Part shown: piece after piece, positions 1 to 12,153 of the stretch
Layout of the letters: each line of letters begins with the position of its first letter
Numbering within the stretch: position 1 is the first letter of the stretch
DNA from: Paroedura picta
Lineage: Eukaryota > Chordata > Lepidosauria > Squamata > Gekkonidae
Assembly: GCF_049243985.1 (NCBI RefSeq)
Contig: NC_135386.1
Span: 5,602,501 to 5,666,500, forward strand
DNA: 64,000 bases
Reading direction: 5' to 3'
Notes under the pieces: model-generated
Database searches by the model: none
Told to the model about the DNA's origin: nothing
What the model saw: only the letters and a program-made list of their open reading frames with translations
Translations under genes and position numbers: made by a program

Positions 1-157
1 GGCCAGGCCCCAGGTGATCTTGGGCCAGTTGCATATTCTCAATCTTAAGCTACCTTGCAGGGTTGTTGTTAGAATGGAAGAAAGAATAGGGTAAGATGGC
101 TCTGGTCCCCATCCTCAAGAAAGGAAGGATGTGAAGCAGATCAGAGTCTGAGCCAGC

Positions 158-420
158 GTCATGTGTAGTGGTTAAGAGCAAAGGCCTCTAATCTGGTGAG
201 CCAGGTTTGATTCCTCGCTCCTCCTCCACATGCAGCCAGCTAGGTGACCTTGGGCTTGTCACAGTCCTATTACAGCAGATCAGTTCTCTCCAAGCTCTCT
301 CAGCCCCACCTTACCTCCCAGGATGCCTGCTTTGGGGAAAGGAAGGGAAAGTGATTGTAAGCTGCTTTGAGACACTTTTTGAGTAGTGAAAAGCGGGGTA
401 TAAAACCAACCTCTTCTTCC
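158..420 (+). repeat. tRNA-derived SINE (family A), full length
   Basis: A tRNA-like head (agtggttaagagc as A box, GGTTTGATTCC as B box) is followed by a body with cacatgcagccagct and a tail ending aaagcggggtataaaa and cttcttcc. The same family recurs at least fifteen times in this window on both strands. It is a Pol III-type retroposon with a CTT-rich end. Confidence 0.8.
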
Positions 421-1149
421 ATGACATGTTTGGGAGCAGTCTGTTTTACCTCTGAACCCTAGAGCTGAGATTCTGGATAGCTGGCTGATTGCTTCTTTGC
501 GGCATTGAAGTCTCATGTGCAGGGTAATTGTGTTAGCATGATGCTCATGGGAGCACACTCCATAACCAGCATCAGCATCCTTGCAAAACTTCAGTGCCTT
601 TCGTGTTCAGCCCACGTTCTTGGATCCGTTTAGCCAGGACTGGTAGCTCTCAATAGCTCTGGGTGGTGTAACATCCCTGCCTTTAAATCATGGGTGTTCA
701 CCTACTCTTTGCTATAAGGGAACCCACTTGCTTGCTTTTTCGTGGTTTTGCTTGCTTGCTTTGGTTCTGCTTGTTCGCTACTCTTTGCAAAGGGAGACGC
801 ATAGACTCTCTGTCACAGCCATGGAAAACACAGGGAGGAGAGTGCCTAAGCTGTGGTTTGGGCATGCATGCCCAAAGAGGCCAACGCATGGCTCTCAGCC
901 TCCCCACAGGTGGGGTTGTGTGCATTGGTCCTCTAGTGGCTCAGCCAGTCCACGGAGCTCCCTCAGCAGGACAGCACTTGGTCCCCTGGTGGCCACTCCC
1001 GCTCTTAGCAGGTAAGTACTGAATGGTCAGCCTGGCTTTGCATTACTGCAGGCAGAGAAATCTTTGGAGAGGGGAAGATGATGGCAGCATATATCCTGAG
1101 TTTGTCTGAGTTCTGCTGTGGGTTCGAGTATTTCTGTCGATGAATTCTC

Positions 1150-1290
1150 ATTATAAGAACAGCCCTGCTGGGTCAGACCAGGGGTCCATCTAGTCCAGCA
1201 TCCCATCTCAGACAGTGGCCACCCAGTTCCTCTGGAGGCCCAACAGCAGGACACAGAAGCAGAGTTCGTCCCCTGATGCTGTTTCCTGGC
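1150..1290 (+). repeat. CR1/L2-like interspersed fragment
   Basis: It contains the phrases gggtcagaccaggggtcca and ccagttcctctggagg, which recur three times in tandem near 56.2-56.6 kb. This is a common sauropsid LINE-tail type repeat; the exact family is uncertain. Confidence 0.55.
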
Positions 1291-3350
1291 ACTGGGATTC
1301 AGTGGTTTTCTCTAGAAAACGGGTTAGAACCTCAGGTCTGGGAGCTAGCCAGCTGCAGTGGTTTGCTGAGCCCCGAATTCTCCTCCGCTTGCTTCCAAGG
1401 AGGGGTGCTGAAGCACAAAACGGGTGTGTGGGAGAGAGCCCTTGAATGGACACTACCAGCTCCCCCTCCTTCCCCCATTGCTTACCTAGGGTTTTGCACT
1501 CTTGATCCACTACTGCAGGATCGCACCCTTTTGACTTCTACGCAGGAAGAGCCCCCTAAGTGCATGGGCTTCAAGGGGGGGGGCTTCCTGGTGCTCTCTG
1601 TCCCTCTCCGTTCTCCCTGCCTGTGGCTGATCTCTTTTTAGACCCTTCCCAAGGTTCTCCCTCCTTCCTACAACTTTGTTTTGCAAAGCTCTGCTTGATC
1701 TTCCTCCGTGCCTTATAAGTCCGGGCGTGGAAGCGGACTGCCGTAGCTCCAGCATTCCTTCAGGCTGGCGTCAAAAAGAGGCCTCCGCAGCTGCATCTTA
1801 TCCTGTGTTCCAGGATCAGTCTGACAGGACTGCTCTGGGAAGGGGGGGGGGGAAACTGCAGCAACAGCAGAGACCTGGCTGGTGGTGTCCGGGAATGCCT
1901 CGGCTGAACTGTCACCCTGTTTTAAGACCGGATGTTTTGTCGAAAAAGCTCTGCGGGATGAACTTGGGTCTGTGTGGCCTTGTTCCTTCCACAGTCCAGG
2001 GAGGGATATAGGGCCTAGCAGTAGCCCTTGGCTACTGATTCGAGGCAGACTCAGGCATCGCTGACTGCAGATGGTCCCACTAGGCCTCTAATGGAGTAGT
2101 CAGCGTCAGGCATTAATTATAGCAGGGGCATTGCCATGGTGGCCCAGTTTGCCCAGTTTTGAGGAAGTGGGTGGGGCCAGGTGGGGGGTTTGCCCAGCAG
2201 AAGTTGCCAACCTTATGCCCAGCAATAGAACCCGGTCAGTCCCCCAGTGTGGCAAATGCCAGCTCAACAGGACTGCAGTTTGAATCACAATCGCAGTGAA
2301 GATTGCACTTGCTCTGCTGTCCTTGCAGCCCCCCTCCCCCTCAATGGGATTGTGATTCTGTGCTTTGCATGTGTCATGTTGCTGGCACTGGGTTCTTCTG
2401 GGCACTAGTAGGTTGACGTTGTGTTCGGCTACTCTGGTTCTGCCATCCCTGCAGAAATGCCTCCTTCTCTGTTTCTTCTTTGGTGATCCTCTGTTGTGAA
2501 CATTGTCCTGCTGGGTTTGAAGGTGCCACAGAGCCACTGATTCTGCTGGGTACTGTTGCGCTGGTCCGGCTGTCGTAATGTTTTTAAACAAGCAGGAAAA
2601 ATGCAAACAAGGCAGTGTAATGCAGTAGACCATTCTGCAGAACTGGGTCGCAAAATTAGAGAAGTTAAAAGATTTTAGGTTGCAACCAGATTAGTTAAAA
2701 GATTTCAGGCTGCAACCAGTAAACAAAGCAGTGAAACCCTCTAAATTTCTTTGTGCACATTAAAAGGCAACACACATGCCCTGGAGCCATTCATTTGACA
2801 CACTTCCCTGGAATAAGCCATGTGGGAGCCTTCGTGGTCAGGCCGTTCCACCAAGGAGGCGACACCACCGAGTCCTCGCACATGGGTGGCCGTTGATCCC
2901 ATTTGCACAGTGGCATCTCTGTGCGTTACGCATGTCGTTTCGGATGCTCGATTTCTCCTGGAGGTGCAAGACAGAACTTGGGCCCTGAAGGCAGAGCTGG
3001 CCTGAAAACTGGTCCGTTGTGGGGACATTACCTGCTGGAGAACGGATAGGTATTTTGGCCCTTTAATGGAAGGGACTGGACGCAGAAGCCGGTGTGGTTA
3101 GATCGGTGTTGGAAAAGATTCTCGGAGACCCAGGTTCGAATCCCCACTCTGTTATGAGAGCTTGAACCCCCCGAGGCCAGCCCTGCACTCTCCACCCGCC
3201 CTGCTTCACACAGGTTTTGTGAGGCTAAAGATCCCCCTCCCCTTCTCGGAGTCCTAGCCTTCCCGAAGTCAGTTCTAGCTGTCCTAAGAGCCCGGTGCTG
3301 CAACCCTGTGCCTTGTTCTCTAAACCTGCTCCGTGCAACGTCTCTCCTAG

Positions 3351-3428
3351 GTACGGACACTTTTTGTCAGCGGACTTCCTGTGGATATCAAGCCTAGAGA
3401 GCTCTACCTGCTTTTTCGGCCATTCAAG
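3351..3428 (+). CDS. RBPMS2: RBPMS2 coding exon 2
   Basis: It encodes 26 residues from [12 protein letters not shown] to LLFRPFK, the start of the RRM with RNP2. The acceptor is ctctcctag and the donor is AAG|gtgagt, both in phase 0. Confidence 0.95.
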
Positions 3429-6400
3429 GTGAGTGCCAGCCCCAGGGCTAACCCTAGATGTGGAGTGGTGAAGGGGAGGGGTGCCTCTTAAATGCCATCC
3501 TTGAATGACCAGGAAAGGCAGGCAGCTTTAAAGGTACTCTAACTAAGGTACTTAGGATGCAGCTGAAATCTAATACCTGGGCATCCTTCTTCCGCAGCAG
3601 TACGTCTCTCTTAAAAGCAAGGAGCGATGGGGGCTTTGTGGATCAAGGGTTACTTTTCTGTATAACGTGTCTTTTTAGAACCTTTATGCAGCCTTTCTGG
3701 GTAGAGTCCCAAAGCAGCCAGAAGTGAGAGGGCTGAATACAGATTTTTAATGGCATAGGTCTTTAAAATTATATGACATAACAAAATTGTGTATAAATAT
3801 ATATCTACATATATGCAACACACGGACATAACCCAGATGAAGGGTCAGGAACAGAGCAGCGGAAGTCTGTAGCCGATGAAGCAAGAACAAGGTCTGATTC
3901 AAGATATAAGCTTCGTCAGATGCTAAGCGCGCATGCAGAAGAAAGCTTATACCTTGAATGAAGCCTGGTTGGTCTTCTCTAGATTCCTGATTTTGCTCTG
4001 CTGCTTCAGACCAACAGGGCTGACGACCTGAATCTAGCAGCAAATATTAAGGGGGCGGGTTTCAGCAGCTTTACTTTTGGCTCTTCACTCCTGGGTGAAG
4101 TCTCGAGTCAAGTCCATTTGCATCTTAGAGACCCTCAAGGTTTTTAGGGTCCAAGTTGACAAAGGGGTTTTTGACTCTCCCAAGTCAGATCGTGTTGATC
4201 TCTCGAGGTGCCACGAGATTCCTTTCTCCTGTCGACCCTCACCGCTACCCTCTGAAAAGCTTGCATTTGAATTTTGGGTCTTGCAGCTGAGGTGCCTGGG
4301 ATAGTCCCGGCTACCTGGCCCAGTTCTGCTTCAAGGCTGGACGGGATCAGGTGACCAGGCAGGAATCCTGCTCCTAGAAGGGTCTCTGTCATACTGGCCG
4401 TGAGCTGCTGCAGTTTAGTTTGAAGTCGTAAGGCGTGCTGGCGGGTGGGCATGGGGAGTGCTGTTAACAGAGAAACTGCTGTTGGCCCCATAAATATTCC
4501 TGGCTCTAGGGTGTGAGAAGGTACTGAGTAGGCCACCTAGCTTTTCTTGTCCTTTTAACGAGTCTGGAAACTTAGCTTTTGCCGGCTGCTTCTTCCTGCA
4601 GGGTTATGAAGGATCGCTGATCAAACTAACGTCCAAACAGGTAAGGCCTCCTTCTCTTTCTTGCAGCTGCTTTTAATGGCTTTAATTGTGGGGTCGAGTT
4701 AGAAAGAGGGTGTGAAGGGGCAGGCCTTCCTTCTCCATCCTCATATTCATTTTTATTAATAAAAAGGGGGGGAGTAAAGTATAGCAACTTGCATTATAAT
4801 ATTGTTTGCTAAATGGAGAGAAAGCGTGGTGTAGTGCTTAAGAGCAGCGGCTTCTAATCTGGGGAGCTGGGCTTGATTCCCCGCTCCTCCACATGCAGCC
4901 AGCTGGGTGACCTGGGGCTAGTCGCAGTCCTGCGAGTACTGTTCTCACAGAGCAGTCCTGTCAGAGCTCTGTCAGCCCCACCTCCCTCACAGGGTATCTG
5001 TGGTGGGGAGAGGAAGGGAAGGCCATTGTAAGTCACTTTGAGACTCCTTCGGGTAAAGAAAAGCGGGATATAAAAACCAACACTTCTTCTTCACATCCAT
5101 TATTCTTATACCTTAATAACAATTCATTAAATTCCAGTAATCTCGGTAATCTTCATTGCTATCTTGGGGGTTGGACTAGATGACCCATGAGGTCCCTTCC
5201 AACTCTATTATTCTATGATTCTATCTTCACAGAGGACTTGTGCATGTGTGCGTAGCTCTCATACGGCTTGTTTGCATTTTCTCTCTCTCTCTCTTAGCCG
5301 GTAGGCTTTGTTACCTTTGACAGCCGGGCCGGTGCCGAAGCCGCCAAGAACGCCTTGAATGTGAGTACCGAGAGGATCTGGCAACCCCGCAAAACCTAGT
5401 GGGATATAAAAACCAGCTCCTCTTCTGATCTCCTCTCCCCTTTTCAGGGCATCCGCTTTGACCCGGAGAACCCCCAGACGTTACGGTTAGAGTTTGCGAA
5501 AGCCAACACCAAGATGGCCAAGAGCAAACTGATGGCCACGCCGAATCCCACCAACCTCCACCCTGCCCTGGGAGCGCACTTCATCGCACGGGACCCCTGT
5601 GAGGAGCGGGGGCCGGCAGCAGGGCGGGGGTGGAGCTGGGGGGGGGTCTCTTTGTGGGGCTTTAGGGGTGTTCCACCAAGCAGGGAACAACCCGAGCCGT
5701 CCTTTGAGTGGTGGGTGGAAAGCTCTGCTCGGTTGCTGGAGAAAACCATGGGGGTTTCAGGTGCCTTGTAGCAACCCAGGCCTTCCCATCCAAATACTAA
5801 CCAGGGCTGACCCTGCTTAGCTTCTGAGATCTGACAAGAACAGGCCAGCCTGGGCCACCCAGCATTTCTGGCTTCTTTTTTAACCCTGCTCTCCTTCTGA
5901 GCTGCCTAGAGCAATGCACACGATTCTTTCTCTCTCGCCCTCATGAGAGTTCAGCAAAAAAGTGAGTCCAACAAAAACAACAACAACAACAAAAAACGGG
6001 TCAGTGCAAGGCAAAAAAAAATGTAAATACGAAATTCGACTAGGGTAATCAAATAGCTTCTGTTTCAAAATAAACAAAACATGTTGTTGCTTAGGGAATG
6101 ACTCCTCGAGTTTTAGTTCTCAATTTCCGGTGAGCGCCTTGTCTGAAGATTTTCTGTAAGGGAACCACAAATAAGGAGCTATATAATCGCCACGAAATAC
6201 AAAGGCAAAACTAGAGAAACATTCACAGCTTGATCTTGCCGTGTTCATGAGCTGCAGAGGGGCCTTAATGCCCTCTGAAGCCGTTCAAGCATCAAGCAGT
6301 AATCCAGTAAGATCCGAACGAGAGGGGGCTTTTGACTGGCATTAATTAAAAAACCTAACTGAAATAGTTGATTGCCTGGTTATACAGTTACAACCATTAG

Positions 6401-9400
6401 TTATTATTGTAAAGTTATTCACATGTTGATACATTGTTTTATGTATTGTTGTTTGTTTTTAGCCCCCGGGGAGGGCGGTATATAAATATAATAAATAAAA
6501 TAAATAATTATTAAAAGGGGATGATTGAAATTTGGATGTTACCCGCCCTGAGTCGACTAGGGAAGGGCGGGCTATTTATTATTATTAGCATTATTATTAT
6601 TATTATTATAACTATCATTAGAAGTGCAATAGAGGGACTCCCTAGGTGTAGCTGCACAGGGTCCCTTGGTGCTGGGTGAGCGATGGAGATCAACAGCTAG
6701 TCAAATGCCGTGGGAGGGAGAACCTTCTGCACCCCCTGCTGAGTGGGCCTCTGCCTCCATGTCGCCTCATTCCATGGTTTTGCTGCATCTCATAGTGGGT
6801 TTTTCTGTCTCTCTCCTCCTCCTCCCTGCCTAGATGACCTGACTGGAGCGGCCCTGATTCCAGCGTCTCCGGAGGCCTGGGCTCCCTACCCACTCTACAC
6901 CACGGAGTTAACTCCTGCCATCCCGCACGCTGCTTTCACGTACCCAGCGGCTGCGGCCGCGGCTGCAGCCCTCCACGCTCAGGTGAGGCTTTGCGCCGCC
7001 CCGTCCCTGGGAGGGCAGGAAGCAGTTTTCTTTGCCCACCTCCAGCCAGCTTTGGGAAGTCCACAACGCCAGGCTTAAATGTGCAAAATCGCACTCTGGA
7101 ACGGAGAGCCTCACAGCATTGCTCCGTGCCGTTCCCAGACCTGTTCGGGCTGATCTGGCTGCACCCAAACAGGCTGTCTCTTTCTTGGTCTCAGAACTGC
7201 AAGGGCAGGAAACTCGCAGACACAGAGCCAGCCTAAGGCTCGCTGAGTGTCCTGAGTTCCAGTTCTGAACTCTGTCAAAGTAAGACAGTGCTGGCTTTCT
7301 AGGGGGTGGGATGAGGCACCAAAGGCCTGCCACCCAGCTCAGCTGGCTCAAGAAGGGCCGGATTGTCCATCCCCAAAGGAAGGGCTTGGGTTTCCCCGTC
7401 TCCACGCTCCCAGGGAATTCCGGAACCATTAACACCAGGCAGCCATGTCGGTCTGAAGCATCAGAACTCCCCGTTTGACCCGCCTAATAGCTTATCGTGG
7501 ACTAAAGTTGAAGGTTTTCTATGCTCAAAGGAAAGGCCAGCTGTTCGGCTTGGGGACCACCTTGTTTTCCCAAAGGACCGCTGCTAGGGTTGTGTGGAAG
7601 CGGGTTCTCCTGGTGAATCCCTCGGGAAACTCCGTGAGCTTTCCCCTGGGTGCACAACCCTTGGCCCACTCCCGCCCCTGGGATAAGGAGTGCCTCTTCC
7701 GCACAGACGTTATATTGAGACGACAGGGCTTGTAGGGTAAACAAAACCGGGCTGCATGCAAGGTAAGGAACACCAGCTTGAGACAGTCTGCCAAAGCAAT
7801 GCCCACACTTCCCAAATGTGTTACTCATGAAAAACCTTGTGGAGTTAAACATTACCCGATTGCCAAGAAACTGGCCACTGAGAAACCCCATTCGGCCCGT
7901 CGGCTGGGAGCCTGATAGCTTAACGGATGGGTGGGGAGGGAGCAGAGCGACGGACGCTGGCCCTGGCGTGCCAGACAGGAGCCCCCGCCTGGGGAAAAGA
8001 CTGCCTAAGCCCTCCCTCTCGCTGGGCCTGGACTCCATCCATACCTGCCCTGGGACCACACTCATTCCAAGGTCTCCCTGGGAGGAGCAAGGACGTTGCC
8101 TCCCGTTGTTCTCCTCTCCCCCCTTCCCTTTGGCAACGCCAGCAGTTAACTCCCAGCCAGAGGGTCTGCTTCCTTGGCGAGTCACAGAGGTGATCCTAGC
8201 CGATTAGGCCTGCAGTGCCGTAGACCCCGATGCCTTTTGCTGCTTTCTTTTTGGCTGAAGGCCCGTGGGGTGCTGCGGTTGAGAGCAGCGGCCTCTAATC
8301 TGGAGGACCAGGCTTGGTTTCTCCGCTCCCCCCCATGCAGCCAGCTGGGTGACCTTGGATCCGTCTCCGTTCCCTTGGAGCTGTTCTCCCAGAGTGCCCG
8401 TTGCGGGGAGAGGAAGGGAAAGGTGGCCGTGAGCTGCTTTGGGACTCCTTCGGGGAGTGAAAAGCGGGGCGCGAACACCCAGCACTTGGTCTCCTTCAGA
8501 GCCTATTTAGAAAGGAGTGCCATAGCAGTTCGTGCTAAAGTTAGGGGGGCCGTAGCCCCCAAAAGTGGGAGGTCTTGTTCAGAACTGGTGTGTGACGACA
8601 ACATTGCCGTGTCCTCTCGTAATGGCTTCCCAAGTGTCACGCAAACAGAGGGTGGCCCAGGGCATCGCTAGGTCTTCTGTTTGCCGGCCCCCCGCCAGGA
8701 AGAAGCCTCCAAGGCGTTGAAGCGAATGCAGCCCAGCAGGTGGCGCCATCGAGCACAGCCTTTTTGAGCCTGCAGGCACCTCAGGACTCCGGTGTAGTGT
8801 GGTGGGCGGAGCCACAAGCCATAAAATGGCCGCCACAGCTCACAGTCGGCACCAGATGCCGCCCAAGCAGCGTTTTTACAAATCTGCTCAGCCCATCTTG
8901 GGCAGAATCCCCACTTGGCCCCACCTACTTTCTAAAAACAAACGGACGCCATGCTGGGCCCCCCCCCCACGACCATGCTCCTCCCCCCAGATCTCCCACC
9001 CCCCTCCCTGGCATACTGCTGTTGACCAGCCCACGGTTGACACGATCCCTCCTTTGATGTCTTCAGTGATCTGCAGCCAGGATTGCCGAGGCAGGCTAGC
9101 CCTGAAGGTCAGAGCTAGCCCCGGAGGTGGGGCCACCGTAGTTCTGCCCACCCCGTGCTAGAGTGGAGTTGGCTGTACAGCTGCTTCATTCTTAGAGGCC
9201 TTTTAAAGGATGGTGGGTCCCGTCTTGAAAGGCTGGTAAGGCGATCTCTCCTCTCTGCCACCGAGCACGATGCGGCGGGGGGGGTTGTTTCACAAGCTTT
9301 GTGGGGGGCTTTGGTTCGCCCCCTTCCTCCTCCGCAGTCCAGTGCATGGGTCTCACGCTATCCGCACCCAGGTGGCCAAAATGCCTGGTATTTCTCTAAC

Positions 9401-11134
9401 CCACCTCTCGCCAACTTGGCACACAACACGACACGACAGGGCACTGCCGCATGGCACCAACTCGTGTTCCACGCTGCTCCCTCCAAGCGGCGGCGGAGGG
9501 GGGGAAGGGGAGGATTTGGTGCTGTAGCCAGGGGTGGGGAGAGGGGGGTCTCCAGGCCACCTGTGTTTCACCCCACCACAATCACCTTGGGAGGAGGTGG
9601 CTCGGAGCAACGGCAGACACAGTTTTGAGTTTTTTGTTAATCTTTCCCCTGCACAGTCAACTTGGCACACACTTTCCACCCTGCGGACTCCAGCAAAGGA
9701 ACAAAACCCACTTCCCTTTCTTGCCGGAGTCCGGAGAAATCCTCCTTCCAACACACACACACACAGAGACACACACACACACAGAGACACCCTCTTCTCT
9801 GGCTTCTCCCCAAGCAGGGTCCTGACTCTTTCTCTCACTGCCTTTTCCATCGGACGACGTAACAGCAGAAGGGGAACGTCGGGGGGGGGGGAGGGCTTGA
9901 ATGGGTGAAAGGTTTTGGAGGGGGGCGGGCTTGTTTTGCAGCTGTACACTGTTGGGCTATGTGGGGAAATTTGTGATCGGGTTTCTCTGAGGAGGAGGCC
10001 TATAGATCAGGCAGGCTGGTGATTCCTGATAGAACTGAGGCAGCTGGTAAGGCCATGGGGATGGAAGCAGCAAGTAGCCTCTGCCAAACGGGCCTTCCAC
10101 CAATCCTGGCCTCTCTTCATCCCTCTCCCCCACCCTGCTGGGTCCCCCATTCTCCTCTACCCAGGGCTTCTGCTTCCAGGGTGAAAGATCAGAGCGCCCG
10201 TCTGCCCAGCAAGAAGGACACTTCCTGTTCCCACTCAGCCCCCGGGCAGGATGGACCAAACTGGTTCCAGATGTGCGGGGGAGAGGGGTTTGGGAATCTG
10301 GGAAATGCTTACAAACTGAAGCATGGGGAGGGGTGTGTGCATGCGAGGGGCGGAGGAGAACATTGAAACATCAGCTGATAAAAGAAAGCTTCAGAGGAAT
10401 GACGCAGATCTCTTCAGGGCCCTGAATTGGTGCGGAGACCCTTCGTTGTAGTCCTACACAGAGGCAGAGAATTAGGGAACGAGATGGAGATATCTGAGCG
10501 TTGACTGGGGTCGGCTCCGGTGCCAACCAGACCTTCTGACAGTGAAGTCAGGCTGTGCCCTTTTTGGTTGTGAACGGTCATCCCTTGTCCTGTTTGCGTG
10601 ATTTCTCTAGCAGCGTTTATACACTGCTGATGCCGTTTTCAACACACAAATCCCAGGGAAGGCGTCCGGTTTTGAGAGAGGGGACTTCTGGGTTTTGGTA
10701 ACTTGTGTGGCAGGACTGTGGTTTTTGAGTGCTTGGAGCAGAGACCAAACAGCGTTGCCCAATGCTACATGAGACCTTATTCGGCTTGTGGGTTTAGGCA
10801 GCCGTCAGTACTGGAGAGCCAGTAAGAAATGAATGAATAGGTCCAGTCGGTGACAGAAAGGGCTCAAGCCAAGAGAAGCTCAGGGGTGGGTGGTCATCGC
10901 CTGCATTGTGACCCTGGGCTTCCGTGTGGTCTCCCATCCAAGTTCTGTTTAGCTTCCGGGATCCAGGGAGAGCAGGCTAGCCTAGGGTGTCCAGGTCAGG
11001 GCCAAGAGGCGTTCCCGCCTGCCTTTTGCCGTGTCCGGAGCTTCTCCATCACGTTGCTTCTTCTCTTCCAGATGCGCTGGTACCCTCCATCTGAAGCTAC
11101 CCAACAAGGATGGAAGTCCCGTCAGTTCTGTTAG
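3351..11134 (+). CDS. RBPMS2: RBPMS2, RNA-binding protein with multiple splicing 2 (lacks exon 1)
   Basis: RBPMS2 is a single-RRM protein that dimerises and binds CAC-containing RNA to control mRNA splicing, localisation and stability, notably in smooth muscle and oocytes. Six coding exons are visible: 3351-3428, 4602-4640, 5298-5360, 5448-5598, 6834-6982 and 11072-11134. All junctions are GT/AG and the phases join without error. They give 180 residues; human RBPMS2 has 209 with about 29 in exon 1, so only that exon is missing. The RRM begins [18 protein letters not shown] (RNP2 LFVSGL) and has RNP1-like VGFVTFDSR. The C-terminal part has [19 protein letters not shown], an alanine run and the family's closing [18 protein letters not shown]. 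That ending and the alanine run favour RBPMS2 over RBPMS. The gene runs tail to tail with RPS17. Confidence 0.96.
3840..4045 (+). repeat. interspersed repeat family B
   Basis: It carries the markers gatataagcttcgtcagatg and ctgcttcagaccaacagggc. Related copies occur at about 16.4-16.6, 24.0-24.2, 31.8-32.0, 34.5-34.6 and 35.7-35.8 kb. The class is unknown to me. Confidence 0.55.
4602..4640 (+). CDS. RBPMS2: RBPMS2 coding exon 3
   Basis: A 39-nt exon encoding [13 protein letters not shown]. It is flanked by tcttcctgcag and gtaagg and is phase 0 at both ends. Confidence 0.94.
4818..5095 (+). repeat. tRNA-derived SINE (family A), full length
   Basis: Head gtagtgcttaagagcagcgg, B box GGCTTGATTCC, tail aaaagcgggatataaaaacc then cttcttcttc. 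It is in RBPMS2 intron 3 in sense orientation. Confidence 0.8.
5155..5225 (+). repeat. CR1 LINE 3' end
   Basis: It reads ggttggactagatgaccc, then ccttccaactctattattc and tandem ATTCTATGATTCTAT, the typical CR1 3' terminus with its octamer repeat. It is heavily 5'-truncated. Confidence 0.8.
5298..5360 (+). CDS. RBPMS2: RBPMS2 coding exon 4
   Basis: It encodes [21 protein letters not shown], containing the RNP1-like strand and helix 2 of the RRM. The acceptor follows a ctctctct tract ending ttag; the donor is AAT|gtgagt. Confidence 0.95.
5448..5598 (+). CDS. RBPMS2: RBPMS2 coding exon 5
   Basis: It encodes [20 protein letters not shown] and on to GAHFIARDP, then the first base of the next codon (Tyr). 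This finishes the RRM and starts the linker. Acceptor ttttcag; donor CCT|gtgagg. Confidence 0.95.
5773..5862 (-). repeat. 5S-rRNA-derived SINE fragment
   Basis: The plus strand reads tccaaatactaaccagggct then gaccctgcttagcttctgag and atctgac. This is the complement of the 5S rRNA internal control region (TTAGTACTTGGATGGGAGAC and CTCGGAAGCTAAGCAGGGTC). It is a diverged copy in RBPMS2 intron 5, counting exon 1 as off the window. Confidence 0.75.
6834..6982 (+). CDS. RBPMS2: RBPMS2 coding exon 6
   Basis: It completes the split Tyr codon and encodes [20 protein letters not shown] through [15 protein letters not shown], an alanine run and LHAQ. Acceptor ctgcctag; donor CAG|gtgagg. Confidence 0.95.
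8261..8500 (+). repeat. tRNA-derived SINE (family A)
   Basis: Head tgagagcagcggcctctaat, body catgcagccagctgggtgac, tail gtgaaaagcggggcgcg. Older and more diverged than the 4.8-kb copy. Confidence 0.75.
9750..9792 (+). repeat. CA/GA simple repeat
   Basis: Two runs of (ca)n separated by gagaca, within the last RBPMS2 coding-region intron. Confidence 0.85.
10895..10990 (-). repeat. 5S-rRNA-derived SINE fragment
   Basis: It reads tctcccatccaagttctgtt, then tagcttccgggatcc, matching the complement of 5S rRNA boxes. It is more diverged than the other copies. Confidence 0.6.
11072..11134 (+). CDS. RBPMS2: RBPMS2 last coding exon
   Basis: It encodes [20 protein letters not shown] and the stop TAG. 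Acceptor ttctcttccag. Six nucleotides after the stop a canonical gtgagt follows, so the exon probably ends at 11140 and the rest of the 3'UTR is in a further exon. A junction so close to the stop would not trigger nonsense-mediated decay. Confidence 0.95.
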   Translation: MRWYPPSEATQQGWKSRQFC

Positions 11135-11218
11135 TTTTTAGTGAGTATCTTGCCTGGTGGGTGGGACTTTGAGTGGTGGTATTCTCTTTGCTGAACTTTT
11201 GGGGCCTTGAAAGAATCA

Positions 11219-11400
11219 AGAGCCCACTTGGCGTAGTGGCAAGCCAGGTTTGATTCCCTGCTCTTCCACATGCAGCCAGCCGGGTGACCTTGGGCTAGTC
11301 ACAGTCCTGTTAGAAGCTGTTCTCACGGAACAGTCTCTCTCACTCAGCCCCACCTACTCCGCAGGGTGTCTGTTGCGGGGAGAGGAAGGGAAGACTCCTT
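11219..11400 (+). repeat. tRNA-derived SINE (family A), 3' shortened
   Basis: Head ggcgtagtggcaagccaggt, B box GGTTTGATTCC, body tgcagccagccgggtgacct. It lies in the 3'UTR intron of RBPMS2. Confidence 0.75.
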
Positions 11401-12153
11401 CCCACAAGAACATCTGGCCATTCCACGTTCTCCTTCTCCGCCTCTCCTGGCTGCCTCAGCATGTCATGGCCAGTTGAAGCTGACTTTGTTACCTTGGCAC
11501 AGGCCGGGGGAACCGCAAGGCCCACGTCCCAGTCTTTCCCAGATGCGAGCCACATGCCTGGTGGATGCTGGAGAGAGGTGGCAGAACAGGCTGACCTTAC
11601 TACCAAATGGGTAGATTCTCCCCCACTGCCTTACGACAGGGGTGGCCAGACTGTGGCTCTCCAGGTGTCCACGGACTACAATTCCCACGAGCTCCCTGGG
11701 GTTTCCAAGGCAAGAGGCATTCACAGGTGGTTTGCTGTTGCTTGCCTCTGTGTCGTGACCCTGGTTTCCCCTCCATCTAGCGTGTCGCCACAAAATGGCC
11801 ACTGCAGGACGCAGAGCCAACCACAAAATGGCTGCCGTTGCCAAAGCAAAGCCAATCAGGAGCCCTGCAGAGTAATACCTCCAATTGCCCCCCCCCCCGT
11901 TGACTAGACACCTGATGGCACCAGGGAGGGTGTTGACAGGTGCCATGGTGCCCATAAGCACCACGTTGGGGACCCCTGGCCTTGAAGGCTTGCCAGATAT
12001 TGCTCTTGTATCCTGTTCTCAAGGCAAAATCATCCTGAGTGAGCTTGAGGAAAGGAAAGAGGGAGGCTGACTTCTCTGTGCTCCTTAGCTGACCAGTACC
12101 AGGTTTTTTGGGGTGACTCCTTTCTCTCTCTCTCTCTCTCTCTTGCTTTCAAG

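Larger units (their letters stand above)
1..3350 (+). other. RBPMS2: RBPMS2 intron 1 (3' part)
   Basis: This stretch precedes the first recognisable RBPMS2 exon and holds no coding exon I can support. The usual first exon of RBPMS2 (about 29 residues, Gly/Ser rich) is not visible, so it should lie left of the window. Contents are a tRNA-derived SINE near the left end, a CR1/L2-like fragment around 1150-1290, and a tRNA-like fragment with a B-box-like GGTTCGAATCCCC near 3130. The rest looks like single-copy intron. Confidence 0.6.
6983..11071 (+). other. RBPMS2: RBPMS2 last coding-region intron
   Basis: A 4.1-kb intron. It contains a family A SINE at 8261-8500, a stretch sharing the aaaatggccgcca words of a hAT-like repeat near 8800-8860, a CA/GA simple repeat at 9750-9790, several G or C runs, and a 5S-like fragment at 10895-10990. 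I see no conserved exon in it. Confidence 0.7.

Noticed and set aside
5773-5862. Possible functional 5S rRNA gene
   Set aside because: Only part of the 5S sequence is present with many changes; it is a retroposon fragment.
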